NCBI RefSeq assembly: GCF_019720895.1
Contig: NZ_JAHKSH010000003.1
Location: forward strand, 186,001-250,000
Direction: 5' to 3'
DNA: 64,000 nt
Source of the DNA: Microbacterium salitolerans
GTDB taxonomy: Bacteria > Actinomycetota > Actinomycetes > Actinomycetales > Microbacteriaceae
Under the pieces are notes generated by a model that saw only the letters and a program-made list of their open reading frames with translations, was not told the DNA's origin and did not search any database. Shown one piece after another: positions 30,044-37,494 of this stretch; positions within the stretch are counted from its first letter, which is position 1, and every line of letters starts with the position of its first letter. The position numbers and the translations under genes were made by a program.

Positions 30044-31029
30044 ACGCGGGCCCTCCAGGCGACGACGATGCCGGCGAACACCGTGACGATCAGCACGATG
30101 ATCCACGGCGCCGGGGCATCGGTCTCGACCGTCTCGGCGGTGCCCATGAGGGCGCGCGCCTCCTGCTCCTGCACGTCGGCGATGATGTCGCCGACCGTCG
30201 TCGCACCCCGCAGGCCGTACGCCTCGCCGTCGGTCGCCTCGGCGGCCTGAACGAGCTGCCGGCTGACCTCCGACCGATCGTCCTGGATGGGGTTGAGGGC
30301 GAACACGCGGATCTCGTGGGACGCCGAGTAGGCGGCGGCCTCCTCGAGCGAGACGATGCTCTGGCCGACGAGCTCGTTGTCGGTCGCGAGGATGATCGAC
30401 CGTGAGCGCTCCTCGCCGGCGTGGTCGAAGCGCAGCGCGCACGCGGCGAGCCCGTCGCCGATGAGGGAGGATCCCGGGCCGTCGAGCGTGCCCGTCCACT
30501 GCTCGGGGAGCTCCTCGCTCGTGCGGTTCTCGATGCTGTCGCGCAGCGACGTGACGCGCTGCTCGATGAAGGCGTAGTCGTCGGTGAGGGGGAAGACCTG
30601 CACGGGCGAGGCGTTGAAGATCGTCAGCCCGATCCGCTCTCCTTCGAACCCGTCGAGCAGTTCGGTGAAGACGTCGAGGATCTCGACGTCGACATCGCTC
30701 ATGGATCCCGAGACGTCGAGGCAGAGCATGATGTCGCGGCTGTGGTTCTCGGGGATGATCGTCTGCAACTGCACCGGGCGCGCCGTCACGACGCCGCCCA
30801 CGACGGCCGCGCCACCGGCGAGCACCACGATCGCGCTCAGCGCGATGAGGCGCAGGCGCGTGGCTCTGCGCACCGCCGGCAGCCGCCGGATGCGTTCGGC
30901 GCGCGAGACGAGCGCGCCGGTCTGCGTGCGGGGCCGCTGCCTTCGTCCGCCCCACACGAGGCCGATCGCGAGGACGACGATCACGGCGGCGAGCGCCGCC
31001 AGCGGGATCCACCAGACGGTCAGTGCCAC
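30040..31029 (-). CDS. VWA-domain membrane protein (BatA-like)
   Basis: 329 aa from GTG 31029, which overlaps the stop of the upstream gene by 10 nt. Two N-terminal helices (WIPLAALAAVIVVLAIGLVW and RLIALSAIVVLAGGAAVVGG) are followed by a VWA domain with an intact MIDAS motif, LCLDVSGSMSD, and ILATDNELVG further on. A C-terminal helix (WIIVLIVTVFAGIVVAW) closes the protein. This is the canonical VWA partner of MoxR ATPases, thought to be acted on by MoxR in metal insertion or assembly of other proteins. The GTG start was chosen over longer frames because of the coupling. Confidence 0.88.
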   Translation of the reverse strand: MALTVWWIPLAALAAVIVVLAIGLVWGGRRQRPRTQTGALVSRAERIRRLPAVRRATRLRLIALSAIVVLAGGAAVVGGVVTARPVQLQTIIPENHSRDIMLCLDVSGSMSDVDVEILDVFTELLDGFEGERIGLTIFNASPVQVFPLTDDYAFIEQRVTSLRDSIENRTSEELPEQWTGTLDGPGSSLIGDGLAACALRFDHAGEERSRSIILATDNELVGQSIVSLEEAAAYSASHEIRVFALNPIQDDRSEVSRQLVQAAEATDGEAYGLRGATTVGDIIADVQEQEARALMGTAETVETDAPAPWIIVLIVTVFAGIVVAWRARV

Positions 31030-31505
31030 GCGGTCACCACCCTGCGGGCGGCCTCGGCGCCGGCGACAGGATCGACGACCATGCCGCGGCGGAACAGGCT
31101 CGGGTAGTAATGGCGTCGCAGCGCGTCGATGAGCGCCGGGTGCACGCCGCGCTCGGCGAGGTCGTCGAGTGCGAGCACGGGGGTCTCGAGACCGGTGTAC
31201 TCGTTGACGAACGCGCGCGTGAGCGCGCTGAGCTCGGCGTTCGCGTGCTGCGCCGTGATGGCCTGCGCCTGATAGGCCGCCTCGATCTGGCCGATGCGGT
31301 CGAGATAGTGCGAGCGCAGCCGGTCGAGATCGGTGCCGGTCGGCGGGGCGGGCTCGGGCGAGAGGAACGCGTCGATCCTCGGCGGACGCGTCAGCGCCCA
31401 CACGATCCATGCGCCCGCCGCGATCGCGACGAGCACCGCGAGCGCGATCAGCAGCCAGAGCGCGCCGTACTGCACGGGAGGGTAGAGGTCCTCAGGACCG
31501 GACAT
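31020..31505 (-). CDS. Small membrane protein of the MoxR operon (DUF4381-like position)
   Basis: 161 aa from ATG 31505. One N-terminal membrane helix (LWLLIALAVLVAIAAGAWIV) is followed by a cytosolic helical domain (LDRLRSHYLDRIGQIEAAY, HANAELSALTRAFVNEYTG). Its position between the DUF58 and first VWA genes is that of the DUF4381 protein in many MoxR operons; sequence similarity to that family is not certain. It overlaps the DUF58 gene by 14 nt and the VWA gene by 10 nt. Confidence 0.78.
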   Translation of the reverse strand: MSGPEDLYPPVQYGALWLLIALAVLVAIAAGAWIVWALTRPPRIDAFLSPEPAPPTGTDLDRLRSHYLDRIGQIEAAYQAQAITAQHANAELSALTRAFVNEYTGLETPVLALDDLAERGVHPALIDALRRHYYPSLFRRGMVVDPVAGAEAARRVVTAWH

Positions 31506-32379
31506 GCGACCTCCTCGCGAGCATGGCGAGGATGCGCGGCACGGCCGTCTCGGCATGCGACAGCTCGGCGTGGCTCACCTCGAGTCGGTCGAGGGTCGCC
31601 GCGCGCCGGCGGCCGGCCTCGGCGCGCTCGGCGGCGAGGTCGGCCACGACCTGCGCGTCGCCGTGGAGGAACTCGGGGACGAGCCACCCGCTGTCGACGT
31701 CGCGGCGGGCGATCTCGACGCGATGATCGAGGACGGGATCCGCGTCGCGCACCGTGACCCAGAGCACGTCGTGCTGCACCTGGAGGCGCCGCAGCAGGCT
31801 CTCGTGCGCGGGCGAGATCGGCTGCTCGTCGGTGACGACGACGAGGATCGTGCGCTTCTGGACCGTGCGCGCGACCGAGCCGAGCAGCGTGTCCCGCGAG
31901 CTCGCGGGCGAATCGAGCGACGTCGCCGCCGAGATCGCCCGAAGGGCGTGCTCGAGACCGGCCTCGGAGCGCCGCGGCGGCGTTCGCGTCACGCCGCTCG
32001 CGTCGCCGTGGATGACCGACACGTCGTCGCCGTGGCGCGTCGCCAGCAGTCCGAGGGATCCGACGGCGAGCACCGCGAGCTCGCTCTTGGGACGCTCGTC
32101 CGGAGACAGCGCCGCCATGCCGTGTCCCGTGTCGACCGCGAAGACGACCGTGTGCATGCGCGTCGCGCGCGACCGCTTGATGAGCAGCTCGCCCGCCCGC
32201 GCCGTCGCCCGCCAGTCGACATCGCGCACGTCGTCGCCGTGCTCGTACTCCCGCAGATCCTCGAAGTCGAGGCTGCGGCCGCGCTGCAGCGACGCGTACG
32301 CGCCGTCGAGCGGATGCGACGAGGCGAGTCGCGTCTGGATGAAGAGTCTGCTCTTCACCGCGGTGAGCAGGGCCGTCAT
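31492..32379 (-). CDS. DUF58-domain protein
   Basis: 295 aa. The DUF58 signature is present near the N-terminus: EYEHGDDVRDVDWRATAR at about residues 45-62, then ELLIKRSRATRMHTVVFAVD. The rest has a VWA-like fold pattern (TILVVVTDEQPISPAHESLL). DUF58 proteins are constant companions of MoxR ATPases; their action is not established, but they probably bridge the ATPase and the membrane VWA proteins. It begins 10 nt after the moxR stop and has no membrane helix, so it is likely cytosolic. Confidence 0.92.
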   Translation of the reverse strand: MTALLTAVKSRLFIQTRLASSHPLDGAYASLQRGRSLDFEDLREYEHGDDVRDVDWRATARAGELLIKRSRATRMHTVVFAVDTGHGMAALSPDERPKSELAVLAVGSLGLLATRHGDDVSVIHGDASGVTRTPPRRSEAGLEHALRAISAATSLDSPASSRDTLLGSVARTVQKRTILVVVTDEQPISPAHESLLRRLQVQHDVLWVTVRDADPVLDHRVEIARRDVDSGWLVPEFLHGDAQVVADLAAERAEAGRRRAATLDRLEVSHAELSHAETAVPRILAMLARRSHVRS

Positions 32380-32389
32380 CTGCCGGCTC

Positions 32390-33394
32390 CTACGGTGTCG
32401 GGACGGCGGCGAAGATGGCGTCGATCAGCTCTTCGCTGCGCACGCCGTCGGCCTCGGCCTCGAAGGTGAGCAGCACACGGTGGCGCAGGACGAGGTATCG
32501 CAGCTCGCGGACGTCTTCGGGGATCACATGCGTGCGTCCCTGGATGAGCGCGAGCGCCCGCGCCGCCTGCAGGAACGCGATGGATCCGCGGGGGCTCGCG
32601 CCGTACTTGATGTAGCGGGCGCGCTCCTCGCCGATGTATGGCCCGGGATTGCGGGTGACGTACGTGAGGCCGACGATGTAGTTCCGGATCGCCTCGCTCA
32701 CGTGGATGCGTGCGGCGACGTCGTGGAGCAGCGCGACATCGTCGAGCGAGGCGCTCGAGGCGACGTGATTGTCGGGGTCGAGCGCGCCCGAGTCGATCCG
32801 CGTGAGGATCTCGAACTCGTCCTGCGGACTCGGGTAGCTGACGATCTCCTTGAGCAGGAAGCGGTCGAGCTGCGCCTCGGGGAGCTCGTACGTGCCCTCC
32901 TGCTCGATCGGGTTCTGCGTCGCGATGACGAGGAAGGGGCGCGGCAGGCGGTGCACCTCGCCGCCGATCGTCGTCTGGCGCTCCTGCATCGCCTCGAGCA
33001 TCGCCGACTGGGTCTTGGCGCTCGACCGGTTGATCTCGTCGAGCAGCACGAAGTTGGCGTGGACGGGGCCGAGCACCGTGCGGAAGGATCCCGTCGACGC
33101 GTCGTAGATCTGGTTGCCCGTGATGTCGCTCGGCATGAGGTCGGGTGTGCACTGGATGCGCTTGAACGACGCCTGCACGGTGTCGGCCAGCGTCATCGCC
33201 GCGGTCGTCTTCGCGAGGCCGGGCACGCTCTCGAGCAGGATGTGCCCACCGGCGATCAGGGCGACGAGCAGACTCGTGCGGAGCTCCGCCTGCCCCACCA
33301 TCTTCGCGGCGTACGAGGTCGAGATGTGGTCGAGCACCTCGCGTGCGCGCGCCAGCTCGGCCTCGTTCGGCGCGGTCTTCTGCTGATCCGTCAT
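32390..33394 (-). CDS. MoxR-family AAA+ ATPase
   Basis: 334 aa from ATG 33394. It shows Walker A ESVPGLAKTTAAMTLA (about residues 55-70), Walker B NFVLLDEINRSSAKTQSAML, sensor 1 PFLVIATQNPIEQEGTYELP and the lid helix EDVRELRYLVLRHRVLLTFE. MoxR ATPases act as chaperones for assembly or metal insertion of partner complexes. It is the first gene of a seven-gene operon running to 27127, and a TACCGT hexamer at 33417-33422 (minus strand) with GGGGGAC before the start provides a leadered promoter. The head-to-head chorismate mutase promoter lies within 80 nt. Confidence 0.95.
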   Translation of the reverse strand: MTDQQKTAPNEAELARAREVLDHISTSYAAKMVGQAELRTSLLVALIAGGHILLESVPGLAKTTAAMTLADTVQASFKRIQCTPDLMPSDITGNQIYDASTGSFRTVLGPVHANFVLLDEINRSSAKTQSAMLEAMQERQTTIGGEVHRLPRPFLVIATQNPIEQEGTYELPEAQLDRFLLKEIVSYPSPQDEFEILTRIDSGALDPDNHVASSASLDDVALLHDVAARIHVSEAIRNYIVGLTYVTRNPGPYIGEERARYIKYGASPRGSIAFLQAARALALIQGRTHVIPEDVRELRYLVLRHRVLLTFEAEADGVRSEELIDAIFAAVPTP

Positions 33395-33462
33395 GTGTCC
33401 CCCATCGACGGATCCACGGTAGCGCGGACCTCCGACATGCGGAGCGGGCAGGAGTGCCCCGA

Positions 33463-33468
33463 TACGCT
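33463..33468 (+). promoter_or_regulatory. Leaderless -10 element of chorismate mutase
   Basis: TACGCT is followed by 6 nt and ATG 33475. Confidence 0.55.
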
Positions 33469-33474
33469 CGGAGC

Positions 33475-33777
33475 ATGAGCGAGACGCACGAGGATCCCCT
33501 GGCAACACTGCTGCGCCTGCGCGCCAGCATCGACAACATCGACGCCGCCCTCGTCTACATGCTCGCCGAGCGCTTCCGGTGCACGAAGCAGGTCGGCGAG
33601 CTGAAGGCCGCCAACGACCTGCCGCCGAGCGACCCGGCCCGCGAGGAGCTCCAGATCGCACGCCTGCGCGAGCTCGCCGAGCAGGCGGAGCTCGATCCCG
33701 AGTTCGCGCAGAAGTGGTTCCGCTTCGTCGTCGCCGAGGTCATCCAGCACCACCAGCAGGCCGCGGGCGGGAACTAG
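33475..33777 (+). CDS. Chorismate mutase (AroQ type), monofunctional
   Basis: 100 aa from ATG 33475. It converts chorismate to prephenate on the way to phenylalanine and tyrosine. The three-helix AroQ pattern is visible: LLRLRASIDNIDAALVYMLA, then RFRCTKQVGELKAANDLPPSD with the catalytic Arg/Lys, and FAQKWFRFVVAEVIQHHQ. Actinobacterial monofunctional mutases of 90-105 aa often need DAHP synthase for full activity. It stands alone, without aro genes nearby. The longer upstream frame is rejected because of the leaderless -10 at 33463-33468. Confidence 0.92.
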   Translation: MSETHEDPLATLLRLRASIDNIDAALVYMLAERFRCTKQVGELKAANDLPPSDPAREELQIARLRELAEQAELDPEFAQKWFRFVVAEVIQHHQQAAGGN

Positions 33778-33815
33778 TCCCGCGGGTCCGCCGTGGTTCG
33801 CTGTGGGGCCGCTGC

Positions 33816-33908
33816 GCGGTCGCGTCCCCGGCACCGCAGTCCCCCGATCGGCGCTCCGCGCGGATCTCCCGCCAAGCCCGATGCCAGCGGCGCCGGGGAC
33901 GCGGCCGC
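33816..33908. repeat. Long imperfect inverted repeat in an intergenic space
   Basis: 33816-33837 pairs with 33887-33908 over 22 bp with two mismatches, around a 49-nt spacer. The arms contain GCGTCCCCGGC and GCCGGGGACGC. It fills much of the 227-nt space between chorismate mutase and an ABC permease. It is far longer than a terminator requires, and a separate terminator lies downstream at 33962, so it may be a small palindromic repeat element. Confidence 0.6.
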
Positions 33909-33961
33909 TCCGCTCCTCGGGCAGTGCGCATCAGCTTCTCAGGCGCGCCGCACAGAAGAAC

Positions 33962-33990
33962 GCCGGGGAACGCGATGCGCGCTCCCCGGC
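33962..33990. terminator. Hairpin terminator
   Basis: GCCGGGGA (33962-33969) pairs with TCCCCGGC (33983-33990), with an inner CGCG/CGCG stem. It lies just beyond the stop of the minus-strand permease gene and also serves chorismate mutase. Confidence 0.7.
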
Positions 33991-34004
33991 CGTCTCTCCG
34001 TGCG

Positions 34005-34739
34005 CTACGCGACCGCCCTCCGCAGCGTGAGCGAGGATCCGCCCGCGAGGATCACGGTCAGCGCGAGCCCATAGAGCGTGAGCAGGACGGGACCGGACTC
34101 GCCGAACCACTGGAACACGGAGCCCCACCATTCCATGCGCGTGATGAGGAATCCCAGGCCGACGAGCGCGAGCCCGATCGCCATCAGCACGATCGTCAGC
34201 ACCATCGTGCCCCAGCGCTTGTAGATCGTGGCGGCCCAGAACCCGACGACGAACACGAACATCATGACGGTGAAGTAGGTGAGCCACGCGGCCCAGATGC
34301 CCGGCTCCCACAGCCACGGCAGATGCGCGACGTACCCGTTGATGCCGTAGCCGTCGGTCGCGAGCTCGAACAGCCCGATGAGCACGAACGCCGTCGCGAG
34401 TCCGGCCGCGCTGACCGCCGCCGCCGCGAGCGTGCCGAGGTAGAACTCGCGCCTGGTCACGCTCATCGCCTGCGAGAACGGGAAGGTGAGCGTCAGCGCT
34501 TGCACGCCGATGACGGCGAAATACCACATGGGCGCCTGCGCCCCGCCGCCCCACATCGGCTCGTCGGTGGGGATCATCGCGAAGATCGCGAGCGAGATGA
34601 CGATCGTGCCGCCCAGCACGCTCAGCGGCACCCAGACGAAGGTCTGCGTGTTGATGAACTGCATGCGGATCACGTTGAGGATCCGGTTGCCGGAGGACGT
34701 GCGCGTCGGCAGATCGGTGAGGGGGTGTGCGGTGGTCAT
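34005..34739 (-). CDS. ABC exporter permease of a GntR-controlled operon
   Basis: 244 aa from ATG 34739. About six hydrophobic helices: TFVWVPLSVLGGTIVISLAI, MWYFAVIGVQALTLTFPF, YLGTLAAAAVSAAGLATAFV, WLTYFTVMMFVFVVGFWAA, TMVLTIVLMAIGLALVGLGF and LLTLYGLALTVILAGG. It overlaps the ATPase gene by 4 nt. The trio of YtrA-type GntR regulator, ATPase and permease is typical of small exporters induced by cell-wall antibiotics in Gram-positives; the substrate is unknown. Confidence 0.85.
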   Translation of the reverse strand: MTTAHPLTDLPTRTSSGNRILNVIRMQFINTQTFVWVPLSVLGGTIVISLAIFAMIPTDEPMWGGGAQAPMWYFAVIGVQALTLTFPFSQAMSVTRREFYLGTLAAAAVSAAGLATAFVLIGLFELATDGYGINGYVAHLPWLWEPGIWAAWLTYFTVMMFVFVVGFWAATIYKRWGTMVLTIVLMAIGLALVGLGFLITRMEWWGSVFQWFGESGPVLLTLYGLALTVILAGGSSLTLRRAVA

Positions 34740-35674
34740 CGCAGGGCTCCTTCCTGCTCGGACGTGTCGATCGCGTTGAGATCGTTCGCGTCGGTGCTCG
34801 CGCTCGCCGCGTGGCGCGTCGAGCGCACGATGAGCTCCTGCAGCGAGACGGGAGCGAGGTCGAGGCCCGCGGCGCGTGCCTCGTCGAACTCGGACGGCGA
34901 CAGCTGGCCGAGGAAGGTGACGGAGGCGACCCGGCCGAGCGACTCGCGGTGGATCACCTCGCGTCGGCCGATGAAGCGCTCGACGACCTGCGCGTCTCCG
35001 ACGAGGTTCGTGGCGCGCTCGCGCGCTTCCTCGGTCGACTGATCCATGATGATCTGCCCCTTGTCGATCACGAGGACGCGCTCGATGAGGTTCGAGATCT
35101 CGTCGATCAGGTGGCTCGACAGCAGGATCGTGCGCGGGTGCTCCGCATAGTCGGCGAGCAGCCGGTCGTAGAAGATCTGGCGCGCGACCGCGTCGAGGCC
35201 GAGGTACGGCTCGTCGAAGAACGTGATCTCGGCGCGGGAGGCGAGTCCGATGATGACGCCCACCGCCGACAGCTGGCCGCGCGAGAGCTTCTTGATGGTC
35301 TGCTTCATCGGCAGCTGGAACTCGTCGATCAGCTCGTCGCAGATCGCCTGATCCCAGTTCGGGAAGAACAGCCGCGCCGCACGGAATGCGTGCTTCGCCT
35401 TCGCGTCGTCGGGGTACTTCTGGCTCTCGCGCACGAAGCAGATGCGCCGCAGCACCCTGCTGTTCTCGTACGGATCCTCGCCGAACACCTTCACGGATCC
35501 GCTGGTCGCGAAGTTCTGCGCGGTCAGGATCGACATGGCGGTCGTCTTGCCGGCGCCGTTGCGGCCGAGGAACCCGTAGATGGCATTGCGCTCGATGTCG
35601 AAGCTGACGCCGTCGAGTGCGAGGGTGTCCTTGTATCTCTTCGTGAGGTCGCGGACCTGGATGACGGGGTCCAT
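34736..35674 (-). CDS. ABC exporter ATP-binding protein (YtrB-like)
   Basis: 312 aa. Walker A GFLGRNGAGKTTAMSIL, signature LSRGQLSAVGVIIGLA, Walker B EITFFDEPYLGLDAVAR and H-loop ILLSSHLIDEIS are all present. A C-terminal region of about 100 residues (FIGRREVIHRESLGRVASVT) is the accessory domain. AAAGGGATC before the start serves as ribosome-binding site. It lies 23 nt after the GntR gene and is coupled to the permease. Confidence 0.92.
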   Translation of the reverse strand: MDPVIQVRDLTKRYKDTLALDGVSFDIERNAIYGFLGRNGAGKTTAMSILTAQNFATSGSVKVFGEDPYENSRVLRRICFVRESQKYPDDAKAKHAFRAARLFFPNWDQAICDELIDEFQLPMKQTIKKLSRGQLSAVGVIIGLASRAEITFFDEPYLGLDAVARQIFYDRLLADYAEHPRTILLSSHLIDEISNLIERVLVIDKGQIIMDQSTEEARERATNLVGDAQVVERFIGRREVIHRESLGRVASVTFLGQLSPSEFDEARAAGLDLAPVSLQELIVRSTRHAASASTDANDLNAIDTSEQEGALR

Positions 35675-35697
35675 GTGATCCCTTTCGGTGTGCGGCG

Positions 35698-36078
35698 CTA
35701 CGGCCGCGGTGAGGACGTGGAGGGGGTCGCGTACTGCGCGATGAGGGTCGCGACGTCATCGGGACCGAGGTCGAGCTTGCGAGCCTCGTCGATGAGTGGG
35801 GCGATGTACCGCTCGGCGAAGGCGGTGCGGCGCTCGGCGAGAACTCGCTCGCGCGCGCCGTCGGAGACGAACATGCCGATGCCTCGGCGCTTGTACAGCA
35901 CGTCCTTGTCGACGAGCATATTCACTCCCTTCGCTGCGGTGGCCGGATTGATGCGGTAGAAGGCGGCGAGTTCGTTGGTCGAGGGCGCCTTCGTCTCCTC
36001 CGGCAGGGTGCCGTCGACGATCTGGTCTTCCACCTGTTCGGCGATCTGCACGAACAGCGGCTTGCCCTCGTCGAACAT
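35698..36078 (-). CDS. GntR-family regulator, YtrA subfamily
   Basis: 126 aa from ATG 36078 with GGAGG 6 nt upstream. The winged helix-turn-helix covers about residues 8-75 (PLFVQIAEQVEDQIVDGTLP, STNELAAFYRINPATAAKG, DVLYKRRGIGMFVS). The short C-terminal tail of about 50 residues without a ligand domain defines the YtrA subfamily. It is the first gene of its own operon with the exporter, as in Bacillus ytr and other systems where YtrA represses the operon. A dyad at 36101-36124 is the likely operator. Confidence 0.92.
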   Translation of the reverse strand: MFDEGKPLFVQIAEQVEDQIVDGTLPEETKAPSTNELAAFYRINPATAAKGVNMLVDKDVLYKRRGIGMFVSDGARERVLAERRTAFAERYIAPLIDEARKLDLGPDDVATLIAQYATPSTSSPRP

Positions 36079-36100
36079 GCACGCCTCCGGTTGCTGTGTT

Positions 36101-36124
36101 GGTTACTTACTGGACTAATGAACC
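36101..36124. promoter_or_regulatory. Candidate operator for the YtrA-type repressor
   Basis: The 24-bp segment has the imperfect dyad GGTT-N2-TTA-N6-TAA-N2-AACC, centred 34 nt before the GntR start. It is markedly A/T-richer than its surroundings and lies where the operon promoter must be. Confidence 0.55.
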
Positions 36125-36202
36125 ATGGAACGTGAGCGGCGTCAAGCCCCGCGCCGATTCCCGCAGTGCGGGCGCACGGCAGGCCAGGGCGTGGAGCGGC
36201 GG

Positions 36203-36290
36203 CAACACAACGCAGTCGTTCTCAGCGCCGACGCTGCGACGGCCGGCGTGTCGGGGGCGCTTGGTGGTGGATCGACTGCGTTGTGTTGGG
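36203..36290. repeat. Palindromic repeat element, copy 1
   Basis: A perfect 16-bp inverted repeat, CAACACAACGCAGTCG at 36203-36218 and its complement at 36273-36288, encloses 54 nt that can fold further through AGCGCC (36224-36229) and GGCGCT (36256-36261). It lies 16 nt beyond the ASCH gene's stop. A second, diverged copy lies at 36803-36889 in the same orientation. The remaining part of this 228-nt space (36125-36202) holds nothing I recognise. Confidence 0.8.
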
Positions 36291-36306
36291 GGCCGGGAGC
36301 CGGCGG

Positions 36307-36777
36307 TCAGATCGAATAGACCACGCGGAAGCGTTCGCACACGATCGGCATGTCGTCGCGGAAGCCGCGATCGTGGCTCGCGTAGCGCGTGAAGAAGTCC
36401 TGATGGATCCGCCGCCACGACGCGAGCGTGCGGTCGTCCTCGCCCTCGGAGAAGGCGTGCTCCTCGGTGACGTCGCGGAACGGCGCGACCTCGACCGACG
36501 TGTTCTCGAGGACGGCGCGGGGGGCGCCAGCCCCGTCGAGGATCACGTCGTGCTCGCCTACTCGTGTGACCGGCTCGCCGTCCGCCTCGTAGTCCCAGAG
36601 CGATCCGGCCGTGCCCGTCTTCGTCCCGGCGAGCACGAGGGCGAGCAGCTCGTCGGCGTGCTCGGGCGTCGCGCCGAAGCCCCACACACGGTCGGCGGGA
36701 GGCGGGTCCGCGGGAAGCGCCGGGACGGCGGCGCGGGCGGCGCGCCAGAACTCGGCGATGTCGGGGGAGGCGGTCAC
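36307..36777 (-). CDS. ASCH-domain protein
   Basis: 156 aa from GTG 36777 (an ATG at 36810 would read through the repeat element). The ASCH fold signature is LALVLAGTKTGTAGSLWDYE at about residues 47-66, then VGEHDVILDGAGAPRAVLEN and SWRRIHQDFFTRY. ASCH domains resemble PUA domains and are thought to bind RNA; some bacterial members are nucleases or amidohydrolases. The function here is not known. The gene is boxed by two copies of a palindromic element, which suggests that it could have moved as a unit (inference). Confidence 0.85.
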   Translation of the reverse strand: MTASPDIAEFWRAARAAVPALPADPPPADRVWGFGATPEHADELLALVLAGTKTGTAGSLWDYEADGEPVTRVGEHDVILDGAGAPRAVLENTSVEVAPFRDVTEEHAFSEGEDDRTLASWRRIHQDFFTRYASHDRGFRDDMPIVCERFRVVYSI

Positions 36778-36802
36778 CTCGTCATCCTCGCACGGTGGCC
36801 AC

Positions 36803-36889
36803 CAGCACAACGCAGTCGATTCGCCCGCTGGAGCGCCGTGGGGGCGCTTCTGGGGGTGTTTCGGCGCAGAATGACTGCATTGTGTTGGG
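36803..36889. repeat. Palindromic repeat element, copy 2
   Basis: The left end CACAACGCAGTCG (36806-36818) is identical to copy 1. The right end GACTGCATTGTGTTGGG (36873-36889) differs from copy 1 by one base. The inner AGCGCC (36832-36837) and GGCGCT (36843-36848) are also shared. The inverted repeat is imperfect here (two substitutions and one extra base). The two copies are 600 nt apart and flank the ASCH gene. Confidence 0.78.
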
Positions 36890-36911
36890 CGCGGGTCGGG
36901 AGCTCGTGTCG

Positions 36912-36952
36912 CGGGCTCGGCATCAGGCGTCGGGCGCCGCGTGGCGAGCCCG
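36912..36952 (-). terminator. Possible terminator of the zinc-ribbon protein gene
   Basis: CGGGCTCG (36912-36919) pairs with CGAGCCCG (36945-36952) across a 25-nt loop that can itself fold. It lies 13 nt past the stop at 36965. Confidence 0.4.
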
Positions 36953-36964
36953 GAGAACAGCGCC

Positions 36965-37468
36965 TCAGGCGTCGCAGGTGTCGCAGATGCCCGTCGACGG
37001 CAGCACCATGAAGCAGGTGGGGCAGATCGCCTCGGGCTTCTCGGGCACGGACGGGCGCGCGGGCGGTCGCGTCGTGCCCTGGCGCGTGCCGCGCCGGGCC
37101 GGCTTCTGCTCGACGATCGGACCCGAATCGGGATGGGTGACGCCCCATGCGCCCTGGAAGCGGCGGCTCGGCCAGCGCTCGACGTCGCCTGCGCGCCGCA
37201 CGGCGTCGCTCTCGGACCGGAAGCCGGTCGTGTATCCCGCGTGCACCTCGAGACCCGGGCCGCCGCCGCGGCGCGTCACCCGGAACCAGGAGCCGAAGCC
37301 GATGAGCTCGGCCACGTCGGTGCTCTCGACGATGCGGCGGATGAGCGCCTGATTGGCCGAGGGGGTGCGGTATCGCTGGAACGCCTCCTCCAGCGAGGCG
37401 AGCGACGTCGGGCGCTCCCGGCTCTTCTGCGTGCGCGCGCGGTCGGCCGTCTCGGGAGTCTCGTTCAT
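36965..37468 (-). CDS. Unknown protein with C-terminal zinc-ribbon-like CxxC pair
   Basis: 167 aa from ATG 37468. I do not recognise the family. The N-terminal half has a short alpha/beta segment (EEAFQRYRTPSANQALIRRI, ELIGFGSWFRVTRRGGG). The middle is Arg/Pro-rich and probably disordered, and the end has two CxxC pairs (ICPTCFMVLPSTGICDTC) able to bind one zinc. Both TACCCT (complement of 37476-37481, 7 nt before ATG) and GGGAGGA next to the ATG are present. Context, an ASCH gene after it and a coiled-coil membrane protein before it, does not define a role. Confidence 0.7.
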   Translation of the reverse strand: MNETPETADRARTQKSRERPTSLASLEEAFQRYRTPSANQALIRRIVESTDVAELIGFGSWFRVTRRGGGPGLEVHAGYTTGFRSESDAVRRAGDVERWPSRRFQGAWGVTHPDSGPIVEQKPARRGTRQGTTRPPARPSVPEKPEAICPTCFMVLPSTGICDTCDA

Positions 37469-37494
37469 TCCTCCCAGGGTACTCTCCGCCGGCG

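Noticed and set aside
36203-36889. Composite transposon or integron cassette
   Set aside because: No transposase, integrase or target-site duplication is visible, and the repeats are short palindromes. The passive repeat-element interpretation is preferred.
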